From Azospirillum oleiclasticum (lineage in GTDB: Bacteria; Pseudomonadota; Alphaproteobacteria; Azospirillales; Azospirillaceae): a stretch of 64,000 bases of DNA. The stretch spans positions 172,665-236,664 of the forward strand of contig NZ_JABFFR010000021.1 in assembly GCF_013423485.1 (NCBI RefSeq). The letters are read 5' to 3'. Each line of letters opens with the position of its first letter. Within the stretch, counting starts at the first letter, position 1. The notes beneath the pieces were generated by a model. That model searched no databases, was not told the DNA's origin, and saw only the letters and a program-made list of their open reading frames with translations. A program made the position numbers and the translations under genes. This document shows positions 63,077 through 64,000 of the stretch, one piece after another.

Positions 63077-63822
63077 ATGCTTGAGAAGGGCACGGATGCC
63101 GACGTGCTGCGCGAGATGATCGGCTTTGCCGCCGAGCGCCTGATGGAACTGGAAGTCCAGGGGCTGACCGGCGCCGGCCATGGCGAACGCTCGGCCGAGC
63201 GGCTGGCCCAGCGCAACGGCTACCGGAATCGCGACTAGGAAACCCGGGCCGGCACCGTCGAACGGCGCATCCCCAAGCTGCGCAAGGGGAGCTACTTCCC
63301 CGGATTCCTGGAGCGGCGGCGAATGTGGCTGAGAAGGCGCTCGCCGCGGTGATCCAGGAAACCTACATCCAGGGCGCCTCGACGCGCTCGGTGGACGACC
63401 TGGTCCAGGCCATGGAGATGTCGGGCATCTCCAAGAGCCAGGTCAGCCGGTTGTGCGCCGGGATCGGAGCCGACGGCGCAGCCGGCAATGGCCCGAAGGG
63501 GCATTGAGGCGGAGATGACTCCCGAGACTTGCGAGGGTGGCTCGACGAGCGGGTGAAGACCTTCCTCGGCCGCCCCATCGAGGGCGACTGGCCCTACCTG
63601 TGGCTCGACACCACCTACGTGAAGGTCCGCCGGAATGGCCGCATCGTCTCGGTCGCCGTCACCATCGCGGTGGCGGTGAACACTGATGGCCGGCGCGAGG
63701 TGCTGGGCATGGACATCGGTCCGTCGGAGGCTGAGACCTTCTGGATGGAGTTCCTGCGCAAGCTGAAACGTCGTGGTCTGAGCGGCGTCAAGCTGGTCAT
63801 CTCCGACGCCCATGGCGGTGTT
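63077..63822 (+). pseudogene. Broken IS256-family (mutator-type) transposase
   Basis: Starts at ATG 63077 (MLEKGTDADVLREMIGFAAE) and reads GERSAERLAQRNGYRNRD, then a TAG at 63236-63238 where the family has Trp, then ETRAGTVERRIPKLRKGSYF. A frameshift near 63322 moves to the frame with AEKALAAVIQETYIQGASTR and SGISKSQVSRLC. A foreign 25-30 codon stretch with a TGA at 63505 follows before DERVKTFLGRPIEGDWPYLW and TTYVKVRRNGRIVSVAV. Similarity breaks off at VKLVISDAHGG (63820), where an IS21-like end begins. Catalytic DDE residues beyond are lost. Confidence 0.88.
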
Positions 63823-63870
63823 GCCATCGGCTGGAAAACTGACCCGGGTTCATCGGGTGAAAACTGACCC
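63821..63870. mobile_element. Terminus of an IS21-like element
   Basis: Sequence starting TGTTGCCATCGGCTGGAAAA contains two copies of GAAAACTGACCC (63834-63845 and 63859-63870) spaced 25 bp apart. Multiple GGGTCAGTTTTC repeats at the ends are typical of the IS21 family. It cuts off the IS256 transposase. The element continues beyond the window. Confidence 0.55.
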
Positions 63871-63891
63871 ACCGCTTCTAATAACACTGTG

Positions 63892-64000
63892 TCATAAGCT
63901 GCGGGTTTGGTGGCAGCAGGGGCATCTCTGGAGGGCTTGTGCCAGGGTGCGGGCGATTGCGACGCGCATCCTGGTGATGGAGATCGGGATGTGGCGCTCA
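63892..64000 (-). CDS. C-terminus of an unrecognised protein in the right-hand mobile region
   Basis: A minus-strand frame enters from the right edge and stops at 63892. It reads ERHIPISITRMRVAIARTLA and ends RCPCCHQTRSL with a CxxC-type pair. I do not recognise it. Its position just inside an IS21-like end suggests it belongs to that or another inserted element. Confidence 0.3.
   Translation of the reverse strand, partial: ERHIPISITRMRVAIARTLAQALQRCPCCHQTRSL

Overview
This 64 kb window is a GC-rich alphaproteobacterial chromosome or large replicon segment. Gene content (PuuD-type urate oxidase, DUF2794, DUF2948, an omega subunit with a long acidic tail, a bifunctional Rsh, a WecA/CapD-like glycan block, two-partner secretion remnants) and codon use point to Rhodospirillales, most likely Azospirillum or a close relative. 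This assignment is an inference from gene content, not from a marker-gene comparison.

Layout. 0-6.4 kb: a partial Kup potassium transporter, a G-rich tandem repeat, an AAA+ ATPase, and three NarL/LuxR-type regulators separated by AT-rich promoter regions; one regulator has a receiver without the phospho-acceptor Asp. 6.4-12.8 kb: DUF2794, a thioredoxin-like protein, a GST, and a purine/ureide block (puuD with a divergent allantoate-amidohydrolase-like gene and an M20 amidohydrolase) that ends in a 50 bp convergent overlap with a glycine-zipper lipoprotein. 12.9-16.3 kb: rsh, rpoZ and a CoxG-like protein. 16.5-21.0 kb: a four-gene Gld-type ABC exporter operon closed by a 17 bp perfect terminator stem. 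21-28.4 kb: a glycosyltransferase, rnk, tRNA-Thr, and a four-gene operon for making and initiating an amino-sugar polysaccharide (nucleotide-sugar epimerase, WecA-like transferase, reductase, CapD/WbpM-like dehydratase). 28.5-31.5 kb: dcd, murA, DUF2948. 31.6-36.4 kb: a Fur-controlled siderophore receptor operon (TonB receptor, small membrane protein, PepSY membrane protein), next to an IS3-family remnant. 37-46.2 kb: housekeeping genes (ETF-ubiquinone oxidoreductase, uracil-DNA glycosylase, Slt, moaB, a kinase-like phosphotransferase, a TPR protein, ispE).

46.2-49.1 kb holds a compact type III polyketide synthase / methyltransferase / flavoprotein operon, whose last gene has no stop codon where its homology ends. 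49.3-51 kb is a DUF3369/HD-GYP regulator with a Glu in place of the receiver Asp. 51.1-57.3 kb is an organic-acid uptake and catabolism island: two TctC-type binding proteins without TctA/TctB, two RraA-family aldolases, an AEC carrier and an Ldh_2 dehydrogenase, with inverted repeats in its control regions but no local regulator.

57.4-64 kb is decaying and mobile. A two-partner secretion locus has lost function by two separate lesions: tpsB has a nonsense codon that removes the last beta-strand, and tpsA is reduced to its signal region, fused to the last 29 codons of a histidine kinase whose response regulator survives intact. To its right lie an apparently intact IS110-family element whose upstream leader folds like a bridge RNA, a broken IS256-family transposase, and an IS21-like terminus that truncates it.
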